Assembly: GCF_002251735.1 (NCBI RefSeq) | Contig: NZ_NOXS01000034.1 | Span: 376 to 64,375 of the forward strand | DNA length: 64,000 bases | Source: Elstera cyanobacteriorum | GTDB taxonomy: Bacteria > Pseudomonadota > Alphaproteobacteria > Elsterales > Elsteraceae | Direction: 5' to 3' | Part shown: positions 26,648-35,712 of the stretch, one piece after another | Numbering within the stretch: the first letter of the stretch is position 1 | How the letters are laid out: every line of letters begins with the position of its first letter | Notes under the pieces: generated by a model | What the model saw: only the letters and a program-made list of their open reading frames with translations | The model's database searches: none | What the model was told of the DNA's origin: nothing | Made by a program: the position numbers and the translations under genes

Positions 26648-26758
26648 AGCGGTTTCAGTTCGCTTAGGCTCACGTCAACCGCTTTAGCCTATTGTTTTAT
26701 GACGCAAATGCGTCGTCGCGAGTGAACCCACCCGCTCGGGATTTGCGCTAAGATACGG
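26643..26758. repeat. Palindromic intergenic repeat, copy 1, carrying the stop codons of two convergent genes
   Basis: Perfect 12-base arms GCTAAAGCGGTT (26643-26654) and AACCGCTTTAGC (26677-26688) enclose 22 bases. They are followed by a tail including GACGCAAATGCGTC and ACCCGCTCGGGAT up to about 26758. The MFS stop (26645-26647) and the minus-strand chemoreceptor stop (26684-26686) are the TAA of the two arms. The tail resembles the segment at about 29423-29477 and the known class of alphaproteobacterial palindromic repeats that end genes with GCTAAAGCGGTTT-type arms. Confidence 0.7.
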
Positions 26759-29065
26759 GCTACTTGGCGCTGGGGGCAGTAGGGCCGGGGCGCGCAGGAT
26801 AGTCGTGATCCGCCCGTCTGCCGTTACCCGCCCGATGGCCAGCGGCTTGTGCAGATGGTGGTTCTGCGGGTCCATCATCACCTCCACACCGCCAGGGCCG
26901 GTAATCCGACTGCCCGCCATCGCGGCGGCAACCGCTTTCGGGTCCGTTGTTCCGGCTTTCTCGACGGCGGCACACCAGAGATGGAAGCCGATCCAGGTTG
27001 CTTCCATCGGATCGTCGGTCACGGCCTTGGCGTCGCCGGTATGGCGTCGCCACGCCTCGATAAAGCGGCGGTTTTCCGGCGCCTCAAGGCTCATCAGATA
27101 GTTCCAGGCGACAAGATGCCCGTCCAGTAGTCCGGCCCCCAGGCTGGCCGCCTCATTCTCGCCGACCGAAAAGGCCATCACCGGCAGCGTTGCCGCCGTC
27201 ACGCCCTGGCGGGCGAGTTCACGGTAGAAATAGATATTGGCATCGCCATTGACCGTGGAGATCACCGCCGCTTTCCCGCCCGCCGCGAACCGGCGCATGG
27301 CGGCAACCTCCGCCGACCAATCCTCATGCCCGAAGGGGGTAAAGCTGACGGCGACGTCGCTGCCGCCGATCCCCTTCGACTGAAGATAGCCTTGCAGAAT
27401 CTTATTGGTGATCTGCGGGTACACATAATCGGTCCCGACCAGATAAAAGCGCCGGAAGCCGCCGCCTTGGGGCGACATCAGATAATCGACCGCTGGCAGC
27501 GCCTGCTGGTTCGGCGTCGCCCCGGTGTAGAAAACATTCGGCGACTGTTCTTCCCCTTCATATTGCACGGGATAGAGCAGCAGGCCGCCCAGATCCTCGA
27601 CGACCGGCAGCACCTCCTTCCGGCTGATCGACGTCCAGCAGCCAAACAGCACCGAAACCTTGTCTTCGGTCAGCAGCTTGCGGGCGAGGCTGCCATAGAG
27701 CGGCCAGTCGGAGCGGGGGTTGACGATCACCGCCTCCAGCGGGCGCCCAAGCAGGCCGCCCGCCCGGTTGACCTCCTCGATCATCATGACCAGCAAGTCT
27801 TGCAAAGGCCGTTCGCACCCCGCCATCGTTCCGCTGAGTGAATGCAGCACGCCAACGCGGATACCGCCGCCGCGAATATCCCCCAGGAACCCAGCGACCG
27901 AGTGGCGCAGCGTTTCGAACTCGCGGGTCAGATCGACGGTCACGCCCATCACCTGGTCGGACGCGGTTTTCGTGTCTGCGGCAGCCCCGGCAGCGGCGGT
28001 GAGGTCAGTGACCAGCGTGCCGACGCCGCCCGCGGCCATCAGGGCCGTCCGGCCGATTTCCGCTGCCGCCATTTCCCCTTCCACCGCGGCATCGGCAAAG
28101 CCCGCCGCCAGCCGGTCGAGCCCGCCAATCGCCTCGGCAATGTCAGAAATCGCCGTCACCGCCTCGGTAACCGCGCCGCTCATCTGTCCCACATCGGTGC
28201 GGATATCGGCGGTGGCGGCGGTGATCTGTGCGGAGAGCGCTTTGACCTCATTCGCCACAACCGCAAAGCCGCGCCCGGCATCGCCCGCCCGCGCCGCTTC
28301 GATACTGGCATTGAGCGCCAGCATTTGGGTTTTCTGGGCGATGGCGCCGATCAGCGTGGCAATGCTGGCGATCCGGTCGGTTGCTTCGGTCAAGGCCGCG
28401 ACCGAGGCATTGGTGCTGGCGACGGTGGCGACGGTGCTGGCCGTGACCGTGCGGCTTTCGTCAGCCCGTTCGCGGATCCCCTCGATCACGTGCGCCAATC
28501 GGTCGGAGGCGGTGGCCATCGTGCCGATCTGGGCCGATACGGTGCTGGCCGTCCGCACCCCTGTTGCGCTTCGTCCGTCCGCCACTTCGGCATGGGATAG
28601 TAGCGTTTCGGCCATGCGGCTCAGCGCCTGAGTGGCATCGCTCATCTCAGAGAGCAGGGTTGCGGCGTCGGTTTCAAACCGGCCCGTCAGAACGGCCCGC
28701 GCTTGATTGCGGATGGTCTGCTGCTGCCCTTCCGCCTGGCGTTCGGCGGCCAGGGTATCGGCATCGGTGACGGCTTCGCGCAGCTTCAGCGCCGCTTGGG
28801 CGATCTGGCCGAGCGGGCCTAGGGTCTGTGTGTAGGGCACCTGCACAAAGCGTTCGCGCAGGGCGAGCGCCCGAAGGGCACGGGCGAGGGGTGTCAAGCT
28901 GCGGCGGTTCAAAAGCTGGGCCGTTAGCCCGATGCTAAGCCCGGCGACAGGGGCTAAGAGCCAATAGATCCAAGGCCCTGGCAGAAAAGGGGCGAGCCAT
29001 CCGCCCGCCGCCACCGCAACCCCTGAGGTTCCCCCGACGATCAATCCGGCCCAGCGTGAACTCAT
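26684..29065 (-). CDS. Chemoreceptor signalling domain fused to a C-terminal UrtA-type urea/amide-binding domain
   Basis: A 793-residue fusion. Two membrane helices (about residues 7-28 and 31-52) form a tight hairpin, followed by a HAMP-like linker (53-105). Residues 130-395 are a methyl-accepting signalling domain, whose tip [22 protein letters not shown] (about 243-264) has Gln in place of the usual Asn of QTN. Residues 401-757 match the urea-binding protein UrtA/AmiC/FmdD family along their whole length: [80 protein letters not shown] and AWNYLMS. No membrane segment separates the two parts, so the binding domain should be cytoplasmic. The last ~24 residues are encoded by a palindromic repeat. 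No urt transporter or urease gene lies nearby. Confidence 0.9.
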   Translation of the reverse strand: MSSRWAGLIVGGTSGVAVAAGGWLAPFLPGPWIYWLLAPVAGLSIGLTAQLLNRRSLTPLARALRALALRERFVQVPYTQTLGPLGQIAQAALKLREAVTDADTLAAERQAEGQQQTIRNQARAVLTGRFETDAATLLSEMSDATQALSRMAETLLSHAEVADGRSATGVRTASTVSAQIGTMATASDRLAHVIEGIRERADESRTVTASTVATVASTNASVAALTEATDRIASIATLIGAIAQKTQMLALNASIEAARAGDAGRGFAVVANEVKALSAQITAATADIRTDVGQMSGAVTEAVTAISDIAEAIGGLDRLAAGFADAAVEGEMAAAEIGRTALMAAGGVGTLVTDLTAAAGAAADTKTASDQVMGVTVDLTREFETLRHSVAGFLGDIRGGGIRVGVLHSLSGTMAGCERPLQDLLVMMIEEVNRAGGLLGRPLEAVIVNPRSDWPLYGSLARKLLTEDKVSVLFGCWTSISRKEVLPVVEDLGGLLLYPVQYEGEEQSPNVFYTGATPNQQALPAVDYLMSPQGGGFRRFYLVGTDYVYPQITNKILQGYLQSKGIGGSDVAVSFTPFGHEDWSAEVAAMRRFAAGGKAAVISTVNGDANIYFYRELARQGVTAATLPVMAFSVGENEAASLGAGLLDGHLVAWNYLMSLEAPENRRFIEAWRRHTGDAKAVTDDPMEATWIGFHLWCAAVEKAGTTDPKAVAAAMAGSRITGPGGVEVMMDPQNHHLHKPLAIGRVTADGRITTILRAPALLPPAPSSPYLSANPERVGSLATTHLRHKTIG

Positions 29066-29337
29066 TGGCGGTGACTCGCGTGCAGTCTATGGATCGGTTA
29101 ACAATGAACCTAGGTTTACCCATATCGCAGACAAACGAAGAGACCGTTAACTCGGTGCCCCACGAGGAGCCACAAAGCGTCAGGATCACTTGTATTTTTG
29201 AGAGAGGCAAACGCGAAGGCCAGGGTTCGAAATATTTTAGACACGATAATTAAAAAGCATTCGTATCAATTTCTCAATATGTTTTGAGCAGGAATTGGGG
29301 AGGGGCGAAGGGACGCCGAGAACGGCCCCCCTTCCAA
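29066..29337. other. Intergenic spacer upstream of the chemoreceptor-UrtA fusion gene
   Basis: About 270 AT-richer bases separate the fusion gene's start from the terminator at 29338-29370. The region should hold the fusion gene's promoter on the minus strand, but I could not pick out convincing -35 and -10 boxes. No open reading frame with a ribosome binding site and no tRNA-like fold was seen. Confidence 0.5.
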
Positions 29338-29370
29338 ACAACAAAAACGGAGGCGCGAGGCCTCCGTCGT
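29338..29370 (-). terminator. Intrinsic terminator of the YjfK-YjfL-YjfJ-like operon
   Basis: On the minus strand, ACGGAGGC pairs with GCCTCCGT (plus-strand positions 60-67 and 47-54 after 29300) around a 5-base loop and is followed by TTTTTGTTGTTT. It lies about 110 bases past the stop of the PspA-like gene. Confidence 0.8.
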
Positions 29371-29399
29371 AGGGAAAAAAGATCGGTCGCTTTGGCTTA

Positions 29400-29477
29400 C
29401 GGGAGCCGTCTCAACCCTTTGTTTTGTTCTGCATAGGCGTCGTCGCGGATGGTTCCCCCCGCTCGGGATAGGCTCTA
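29400..29477. repeat. Palindromic intergenic repeat, diverged copy 2
   Basis: The segment from about 29423 onward (TTTTG, then GGCGTCGTCGCGGATGG, then CCGCTCGGGATAGG and CTCTA) aligns with 26693-26755, with small gaps. The first arm is degraded. The element ends on the stop codon (29475-29477) of the minus-strand PspA-like gene, so like copy 1 it abuts a gene's 3' end. Confidence 0.55.
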
Positions 29478-30266
29478 ACCGGACGGCAGCGACTTCTGCC
29501 CGCCGCGTAGGGCGGCTAGACGGGCGCCGACATCGGTCTTCGGGACGGCGGCCTGACCGCTGGCTGCTGCCAGGGCGGCAGCGATATTCGGGTCTTCCTG
29601 TTCCGGCTTGCCAAGCGACAGCAGCTTGGTTTTCGCCAGTTGGGCTTCGGCGGACACCCGTTCCTTTTCGGCGCTTTCCTTCATCGCCTTCAGCGCGGTG
29701 CCAAGCCCATCGGTGGAGCTGGCCAGTCCCGCAGCCTTACGGGCGGCTTCCGCCTGACGGTCAGCGACGGCGCGCTGCTGTTCGGCGCGGCTAAGATCCC
29801 GTTGCGCCCGTTCCAGTTCCGCCCGTGCATTGCGTAGCTTGCTGCCCGCATCGGCATAGGTATTTTCCAGCATGCTCAGGAATTCCTGCGCATCCAGGGC
29901 ATCCTGCTTTTCGCGCTCGATCTCTGGCGCCATCTGTTCGAGCATATCGAGCAGGGTGGTTAGGCTCTTTTCGACCTGGGCTTTCTTGGCCGGATCGGTC
30001 TCGGCGGCGGCCTGCGCCCCCAGATGTTCGGCGGCAGCAAGGCGCTGGTTATAGAGGGCGACGATAGCGTCGGCCTCCTTCTGCTCCTTATCGAGGGCAA
30101 GGCGCGCCTGCGCCACTTCGCGACCAAGCTGGTCGAGGTTTTGCTCCATCGTGCGCAGTTCGGCCTCGGTGGCGGCCTTCGGATCCCAGCGCACCAAGGC
30201 TTCGACGCCGGTTTTGATCGCCTGATCGGCTTTGACGCCCAGAAGATTTTTGATGAAGGCGAACAT
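29475..30266 (-). CDS. PspA/IM30 family coiled-coil protein (YjfJ-like)
   Basis: A 263-residue, highly charged helical protein. Residues 30-200 are almost continuous heptad-like sequence rich in Ala, Glu, Gln and Lys, as in PspA/Vipp1 proteins that coat and stabilise the inner membrane. The N-terminus MFAFIKNLLGVKADQAIKTGVEAL is a short amphipathic helix that could insert into the bilayer. The C-terminus is a Gly/Ala-rich tail. Its neighbours are a DUF350 membrane protein and a DUF2491 protein, the same trio as E. coli YjfJ, YjfL and YjfK, which identifies it better than sequence alone. It starts 21 bases after the DUF350 gene and is followed by a strong terminator. Confidence 0.82.
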   Translation of the reverse strand: MFAFIKNLLGVKADQAIKTGVEALVRWDPKAATEAELRTMEQNLDQLGREVAQARLALDKEQKEADAIVALYNQRLAAAEHLGAQAAAETDPAKKAQVEKSLTTLLDMLEQMAPEIEREKQDALDAQEFLSMLENTYADAGSKLRNARAELERAQRDLSRAEQQRAVADRQAEAARKAAGLASSTDGLGTALKAMKESAEKERVSAEAQLAKTKLLSLGKPEQEDPNIAAALAAASGQAAVPKTDVGARLAALRGGQKSLPSG

Positions 30267-30287
30267 GGGGCTTCCTCTTACTGTGAA

Positions 30288-30701
30288 TTAACCCGCCAGC
30301 GCGGCGGCGTTGAGCAGACCGATGGAGACTTGCCAGCCCGCCAGCGTAATCGCGGCGGCCATATCGCCGCGTTCGATGCGGCCCGGCAGCGTCGGGGCGA
30401 TGAAGCGGGCGACGCCGAAGATGATCACTTGCACCAGCGTCCCCACGCCGCCCCAGATCAGGACATCGACGACGCCCTGAGCGGTGGCCAAGGTCGCCGC
30501 CAGCGGCAGGGCAAGACCAATGGTGGCAGCGGCGAGCGAGACGGCGGCGGCGCTATTGCCTGCGGCAATCAGTTCCTTCTCCTTCATCGGGGTCAGCACC
30601 ATGTGCAGCCCGATACCGATTAGCAGCAGCACGACCGTGACGACGAAATGAACGAACAGCAGCGGCAGCCCGGCGGCCAGCCCGGCAAGAATATCGGTCA
30701 T
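30288..30701 (-). CDS. DUF350 membrane protein (YjfL-like)
   Basis: A 137-residue protein with four membrane helices (about residues 12-34, 47-67, 80-100 and 115-134) and two similar halves, the usual DUF350 duplication. EKELIAAGNSAAAVSLAAATIGLALPLA is the conserved loop and helix of the family (N-x-A-A-A). Its start codon overlaps the stop of the DUF2491-like gene (ATGA type), so translation is coupled. DUF350 proteins occur in operons with PspA-like and polyamine- or glutathionylspermidine-related genes; function is unproven, with a role in envelope integrity inferred from this context. Confidence 0.85.
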   Translation of the reverse strand: MTDILAGLAAGLPLLFVHFVVTVVLLLIGIGLHMVLTPMKEKELIAAGNSAAAVSLAAATIGLALPLAATLATAQGVVDVLIWGGVGTLVQVIIFGVARFIAPTLPGRIERGDMAAAITLAGWQVSIGLLNAAALAG

Positions 30702-32287
30702 TAGGCGAGTCCCAAGCTAGAGAGCGGCAGATCGATGCCGAGGTAGAGTTCAACCCAGGCTTCTTCCGGGGTTTCGGAGGCGAAGACCAGCAGATATTCG
30801 GTTTCCGGCGCCGGGGATTTTTGGCCGGTGTCGCGGGCGTAGAGCATGGCGGAAATCGTCCGTTCCATCACCCCATCGGCGCGCTCGCGGAGTTCCGTCA
30901 GGCGGCGCGGGGCGATGCGGCGGTCGCCGGGCAGCCATTGGCGGCTATAGGTATGGCCGCTTTTGGTCTGGAATTCGGGCCAGCCGATCATCCCGTCTTC
31001 CTCCGCCAGCCAAAACGCCCATTCGTCGGCATCGGCGGGGTAGACTTCATCGATTTTGCCGAAATAGCGCGCGCCTTCCGGCTGACCGTTGGCCGCTAGG
31101 GCGACTTCGACGAAGCTGTTTTCGGAAAGCTGCAACCAAGCCTGCCGCGCCGTATTCGGGTTTTCGCCCGGCGCCGTTAGGGTGCTAATCGCCGTCACGG
31201 TCGCCACACCGCCGCTTTGTGCCGGGCGCGGAACGGGGGAGGTTGGGCCGAGCAGGATGAAGGCCGATGGGTCGAGCGTCACCCCCATGCCGAGGCGCAG
31301 ATAATCCGGGCGGTAAGGCGTCTTATTGCCCAGCTTGCCTTGCAGAATGGATTTACCAAGGCCGAAAGGGGTGGAACCCATATCACTCTCCGCAGAGGCG
31401 TTCGGCGGCGTGCGCCGACGCAGGATGAACCAATAGACTGCGCCGCCGATGACCAGCGCGACGATCACCCAGCCCCAGGGGAAGCCGCCGCTGTCTTTTT
31501 CGGCCAGATCGGGCGGAATATAACTGGCATCGCGCGGTTTGCCGCTCTGGGCCTGCGTAGCGATGCTGCGATCCACCTCGGCCAGCTTCGCTTTCAGCTC
31601 GGGGTCGGTCGCGGCCATCTTGTCGGCTTCCGCCCGCCACGCGAGGTAATTGGGGTCTTGGGCGTGATGGTAGAAAAACGCCGAATGGCTGGGGCTGTTC
31701 AGCGAGTTGAGCATGAAGAACAGCATCGCCGCGTCCCACATACCGAAGCGCGACGGTCCGGCGTAGTAAGGCGGTACATACTGCTGATAGGCGGGCGTCT
31801 GGCGCGGGATGCGGATACCGGAGCCGGTCGTATAGCTGCCGGACGATCCGCCGCTATAGGAACTGCCCGCATTCGGCACGCTGCCGCTGGGGGCGCTCGG
31901 CGTGCTTGGCGCCTGCCGGGCTTGGAAATCATTCAGCCCCTGGCGGGAGGCCGCGCGGGAGGCATCGCGGTCGCTGGACGAGAGCGAGGGCGTGCGCGTC
32001 GGCGCGCTCGGCACCGGGCTGGGGCGGGCATATCCGCCGGACGATCCGGTGCTTCCCGAGAAAGACGGGGTGCGGGACGAACTGCTGCCCGAGCGTGAAT
32101 AACCGCCGCTGCTGGACCGGCTGGAACTGCGGGCATCGGCCGTGTCGCTCCATAGGCTAACGGCGGCGGGGGCCGCGACGGCAAGGGCGGTGGCGAGGGA
32201 ACGAAGTCCGATGAGGCTCGGCAGCGGCTGTGCCACGGCCAAAAGCCCGGCCAGCGCGACCGCCAGCCCTTGACGCCATATCCTCAC
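30701..32287 (-). CDS. Exported/membrane protein with Ser/Gly-rich region and C-terminal DUF2491 (YjfK-like) domain
   Basis: A 528-residue protein. Residues 1-50 contain hydrophobic segments (signal peptide or anchor), 52-160 are low-complexity Ser, Gly and Pro, and about 175-215 holds an FGMWDAAMLFFMLNSL segment with a histidine-rich AFFYHHAQDPNY. A membrane helix follows at about 272-290 (GWVIVALVIGGAVYWFIL), then Arg-rich residues. Residues from about 303 are the DUF2491 domain (LGKSILQGKLGNKTPYRPDYLRLG through LLVFASETPEEAWVELYLGIDL). E. coli YjfK is only the C-terminal part, so the N-terminal half is an addition. GTG at 32287 is chosen for the GGGAGAGGAAG upstream; a longer start would read through the upstream spacer. 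The gene heads the operon. Confidence 0.78.
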   Translation of the reverse strand: MRIWRQGLAVALAGLLAVAQPLPSLIGLRSLATALAVAAPAAVSLWSDTADARSSSRSSSGGYSRSGSSSSRTPSFSGSTGSSGGYARPSPVPSAPTRTPSLSSSDRDASRAASRQGLNDFQARQAPSTPSAPSGSVPNAGSSYSGGSSGSYTTGSGIRIPRQTPAYQQYVPPYYAGPSRFGMWDAAMLFFMLNSLNSPSHSAFFYHHAQDPNYLAWRAEADKMAATDPELKAKLAEVDRSIATQAQSGKPRDASYIPPDLAEKDSGGFPWGWVIVALVIGGAVYWFILRRRTPPNASAESDMGSTPFGLGKSILQGKLGNKTPYRPDYLRLGMGVTLDPSAFILLGPTSPVPRPAQSGGVATVTAISTLTAPGENPNTARQAWLQLSENSFVEVALAANGQPEGARYFGKIDEVYPADADEWAFWLAEEDGMIGWPEFQTKSGHTYSRQWLPGDRRIAPRRLTELRERADGVMERTISAMLYARDTGQKSPAPETEYLLVFASETPEEAWVELYLGIDLPLSSLGLA

Positions 32288-32402
32288 CCGCTTCCTCTCC
32301 CTCGTTCTACTGCCCGGTGCAAGACCGGGCGCAGTATATCTAGGAAGCGCCCCGGCGTCTTGCATCCTGCGCCGGGGCTGGGGCGTGAAAATTTTCTTAG
32401 AC

Positions 32403-34091
32403 TTAGCGGGCGACGCGAACCGTGCGCAGGAAGTCATTCACTTGCGTATCAAGCTGATGGCCACTGCGGCGCAGATCGGCGGCGGCCGTTAGAACCTGTT
32501 CGGCTGATCGCTGCAGGTCGCGCGCCGCACTGGAAACATCGCCGACCATCGCCGACACGTCGGATGTGCGCTGCGCCACCTCCTGAGCATTGCGGGCGAT
32601 TTCTTCGGTCGCCGCGCCCTGGCTGACAACCGCGGTGGCGATGATACCGCTAGTGGAATTCACTTGAAGCATCGTCGCCGTTACCTGCTGGATCGACGTC
32701 GCCGAGCTTTGCGTGGCGGCCTGGATCGCTTGGACCTGGGCGGAAATCTCCTCGGTTGCCTTGGCGGTTTGGCTGGCCAGCGCCTTGACTTCCGAGGCAA
32801 CGACCGCGAACCCCTTACCCGCCTCCCCGGCGCGCGCGGCTTCGATCGTGGCGTTGAGGGCCAAGAGATTCGTTTGTCCGGCAATATCGGCGATCAATTG
32901 CACGACAGTACCGATCCGGTCGGCGGTAACGGCGAGTTCGCGCACTTTTTCATCGCTGCTATGGGTTTGATCGACCGCCTGTTCGATCATGCGGGTCGAT
33001 TCGGACACGCGCTGACCAATTTCAGAGATCGAAGCGGTCAGTTCGACGGTGGCCGAGGCGACCGTCTGCACGCCTTGGGTGGCCTGTTCTGCCGACGCGG
33101 CGACATCGGACGAGCGCTGCGACGTCTGCTGGGATGTACCGGCCATACCCTCCGCCGTGTTTTCGAGGGAGGCGGCGGCGGCATTTACTTCCGCAATGAC
33201 GCTGCCAATCGTTTTCTCAAAGCGTAAAACACTCGCTTCGATCTCGCGGGCGTGATCGAGCTTGCTTTGCTGATCGCGGGCTACGTCTGCCCGCAAGGTT
33301 TCCGCTTCCTGCAACTGGCTTTGAAAGGCGCGCAGCGTTTCTGCCATGCGCCCGATTTCGTCGCGTCGGTCGCCAATCTCGATACGGCTAGTCAGGTCGC
33401 CTGCGGCAAGGTCAGCCATGCGCCGGTCAATCGCTGACAGGGGCAGGGTGATATTGCGGGCAATGATGTAGAGAATACCCGCCGTCACGGCCAACAGGAT
33501 CAGGGCAAGCCCGCCGATCTGTTTGGTCAAATCGTAGAACACTGCATCAACGTCATCGATATAGACACCACTGGTTAGATAAATCCCCCAGGGGTCGAAG
33601 CGTTTAAGATAATTAATTTTTAGCTTCGGTTCCGGGCTGCCGATCTTTGGAAAATAATAATCGAAGGTCGCTTCGGGTTTTTCCTTCATCAACGCCATTT
33701 GCGTTGTGATGATTGGCGTGCCACGACTATCTTTCAGGCCCGTCGCATCCTTTCCCTCCAGATGCGGGACAACCGGATTGATGACCATCACGCCTTGCAG
33801 GGTTGCGGCGGCAACGTAATTCTGGCCGCCGTCATAGCGCATGGCGGAAACATGATCATGAAACAGCGTCAAGGCCTGATCTCGCGTAATTTTGCCCTGC
33901 GAAACCTGCCCTTCAAAATATTGCGCAGTCGTATGAACAAGCTCCACAGCCGCCCGCAACTTGGCAACGCGGTCCTCCATCATCTGCGCGCGCATAACGT
34001 AAATAACTACGCCACCGACGAGAACAATAGAGAGTGCGGACACTGCAAGGATAAGCCAGAGCTTTCCCTTAACACTTAACTTATTCAGCAT
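32403..34091 (-). CDS. Methyl-accepting chemotaxis protein with a periplasmic Cache domain
   Basis: A 562-residue chemoreceptor. TM1 is at about residues 10-30. The periplasmic part (31-185) is a single Cache domain of the sCache_2 type: [47 protein letters not shown] and [22 protein letters not shown], segments that in this family line a small carboxylate-binding pocket. TM2 (about 190-212) and HAMP follow, then a signalling domain with the canonical tip [27 protein letters not shown] 34091 has GGAG upstream. It lies between the amidase and the YjfK-like operon but is probably an independent transcript. Confidence 0.92.
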   Translation of the reverse strand: MLNKLSVKGKLWLILAVSALSIVLVGGVVIYVMRAQMMEDRVAKLRAAVELVHTTAQYFEGQVSQGKITRDQALTLFHDHVSAMRYDGGQNYVAAATLQGVMVINPVVPHLEGKDATGLKDSRGTPIITTQMALMKEKPEATFDYYFPKIGSPEPKLKINYLKRFDPWGIYLTSGVYIDDVDAVFYDLTKQIGGLALILLAVTAGILYIIARNITLPLSAIDRRMADLAAGDLTSRIEIGDRRDEIGRMAETLRAFQSQLQEAETLRADVARDQQSKLDHAREIEASVLRFEKTIGSVIAEVNAAAASLENTAEGMAGTSQQTSQRSSDVAASAEQATQGVQTVASATVELTASISEIGQRVSESTRMIEQAVDQTHSSDEKVRELAVTADRIGTVVQLIADIAGQTNLLALNATIEAARAGEAGKGFAVVASEVKALASQTAKATEEISAQVQAIQAATQSSATSIQQVTATMLQVNSTSGIIATAVVSQGAATEEIARNAQEVAQRTSDVSAMVGDVSSAARDLQRSAEQVLTAAADLRRSGHQLDTQVNDFLRTVRVAR

Positions 34092-34234
34092 GATAAAGCT
34101 CCGGCGGTATATCCGTAAGTGCTTCTTGCAAACCCTTACGAGACGCATAAGGCGCAATGATACGACTTTGAATTGAAGATATCAGAATATTGCCCTGCAA
34201 GAAAGTTTGAAGCCATTCTTGCGACAAAATGTTT

Positions 34235-34257
34235 AACGCCACCCAGGGGGTGGCGTT
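34235..34257 (-). terminator. Terminator after the amidase gene
   Basis: AACGCCACC (34235-34243) pairs with GGTGGCGTT (34249-34257). On the minus strand the stem is followed by AAACATTTTG, a moderately U-rich tail, 29 bases beyond the amidase stop codon. Confidence 0.65.
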
Positions 34258-34285
34258 CGCAGTTGCATCAGGATTTCAGACCGGG

Positions 34286-35110
34286 TTAAGCGGCAAAAAA
34301 ACTATCTACCGCTGCCGTCAAGCGCCCCGCCAGCTTGCGCTGATAGCTGTCTTCGCGCAGGGCGCGCTCATCGTCGCGGTTCGACAGGAAGCCCATCTCG
34401 ACCAAAACCGATGGAATATCTGGCGAGCGCAGCACGGCGAAATTCGCCTGCCGGTGCGGCTTTTGCAGCGGCGGGAAGGCGGGCGTCATTTTGGCCAAGG
34501 TCGCATGGGCCATCGCCAGCGAACTATTCGTCGTTTCGCGGTGCATCAGGTCCAGCAGAATGGTTTTCACCTGCCGCGAATGCTGTGAAAGATCGAGACC
34601 CCCGACAAAATCGGCGGCATTTTCGCGGTCGGCGAGGGCGGCCGTCATCGAATCCGATGCTTTATCCGACAAGGTATAGACCGAAAAGCCGCGCGCATCG
34701 GGGTTATTCGGAATCGAGTCGGCATGCAGCGAAACGAAAAGTGCCGATTTCGCCTTCCGCGCGGCGACAACCCGCTGCCCTAGCGCAACGAAGGTATCGT
34801 TGCGGCGGGTTAAGATCGGCGTGTAACGGCCCGTGGCTTCCAACTGGCGGGCAAGCTCACGGGCAACCGAAATGGTGATCAGCTTTTCATAGGTTCCCTG
34901 GGCGCCGATGGCCCCCGGATCCTTGCCGCCGTGCCCCGCATCAATCGCAATGATCTTCTTAGGGATCACCGGGGTCTTGCTAGCCGTTTTACCCGCCGAC
35001 GCCTTGGTCAGAAGTTGCTGGGCCGCCTGGGCGAAGGCTTCTTCCGCCAGCAGGCACGTGCCGCCGACCAAAAGCGCCTGTTTTAAAAATCGCCGCCGGT
35101 CCCACGTCAT
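34286..35110 (-). CDS. N-acetylmuramoyl-L-alanine amidase (AmiC-like), Tat-exported
   Basis: A 274-residue Amidase_3 enzyme. The N-terminus MTWDRRRFLKQALLVGGTCLL is a classical twin-arginine signal with cleavage likely after AFA near residue 27, so the protein is exported folded. Zinc ligands are His60 in DAGHGGKDPGAIG, Glu75 in GTYEKLITI and a His in FVSLHADS. The catalytic Glu is in VLVEMGFLSN near the C-terminus. It cuts the amide bond between N-acetylmuramic acid and the stem peptide, which in related bacteria separates daughter cells. No AMIN targeting domain is present, so it is a minimal form that needs another factor for localisation. Confidence 0.93.
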   Translation of the reverse strand: MTWDRRRFLKQALLVGGTCLLAEEAFAQAAQQLLTKASAGKTASKTPVIPKKIIAIDAGHGGKDPGAIGAQGTYEKLITISVARELARQLEATGRYTPILTRRNDTFVALGQRVVAARKAKSALFVSLHADSIPNNPDARGFSVYTLSDKASDSMTAALADRENAADFVGGLDLSQHSRQVKTILLDLMHRETTNSSLAMAHATLAKMTPAFPPLQKPHRQANFAVLRSPDIPSVLVEMGFLSNRDDERALREDSYQRKLAGRLTAAVDSFFAA

Positions 35111-35265
35111 GACCGCTCACCCCGTCCGAATTCCGCTGGAATGGCAAGAATGCCTGATAAGCTACTGACTTTTCTAAGTCATACCCGGGGAGGCGTCAAT
35201 CGGAACAAATCCGGTATTTTGTGATTTATATAGGCCTGGCAGGGTATTGAGCCGAAAAGCTCATG

Positions 35266-35712
35266 CTAGGTATTGGGGGCTTCCGCGTCGGTTTCGGCCG
35301 CGAGCGCCTGGAGACGTTCGCGGCGGTTGGCCTCAAAAGCCTCCAGCACGGGGTCGAGCAGGGCAATCCCTCCGGCCACCGGGGGCGGGGCTTGGAATCC
35401 GGCAGAGGCGATATCAAAGGGGGCCGCAGCCTCGGCTAAACGAGGCGCCGGGGCAGCCCCTGATGAGGACGCCACAGCGGCGATCGCCCGGAAATAAAAA
35501 ATCGAAAAAACCCGGATGGCCGACGCCAGACTAGCCCCCAGCCGCCGCTGATCGATCAGGGTTAGCAAGTCGGACAGCGTGCATTCTTCGCGCTTACAAA
35601 TATCGGTCAAAGCATCCCAGATGGCGACTTCAACACTAATACTGGTCCGTCGCCCCGACACGATCACCGTTCGGCGATGACGCGCCCCTTCATCACTATC
35701 ACTCGTCGTCAC
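35266..35712 (-). CDS. Ribbon-helix-helix domain protein (RHH_4 type) with alanine-rich tail
   Basis: A 148-residue protein. HRRTVIVSGRRTSISVEVAIWDALTDICKREECTLSDLLTLIDQRR at residues 12-57 is a clear RHH_4 domain (strand with TSISVE followed by two helices). Residues 70-145 are Ala/Pro-rich and probably disordered. It should dimerise and bind DNA. It is larger than the related protein at 1235-1555 because of the tail. The upstream region is AT-rich. The target is unknown, and the gene is not obviously coupled to its neighbours. Confidence 0.75.
   Translation of the reverse strand: MTTSDSDEGARHRRTVIVSGRRTSISVEVAIWDALTDICKREECTLSDLLTLIDQRRLGASLASAIRVFSIFYFRAIAAVASSSGAAPAPRLAEAAAPFDIASAGFQAPPPVAGGIALLDPVLEAFEANRRERLQALAAETDAEAPNT

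Noticed and set aside
29223-29250. GGTTCGAAAT as a tRNA T-loop remnant
   Set aside because: No flanking stems and no cloverleaf can be built.
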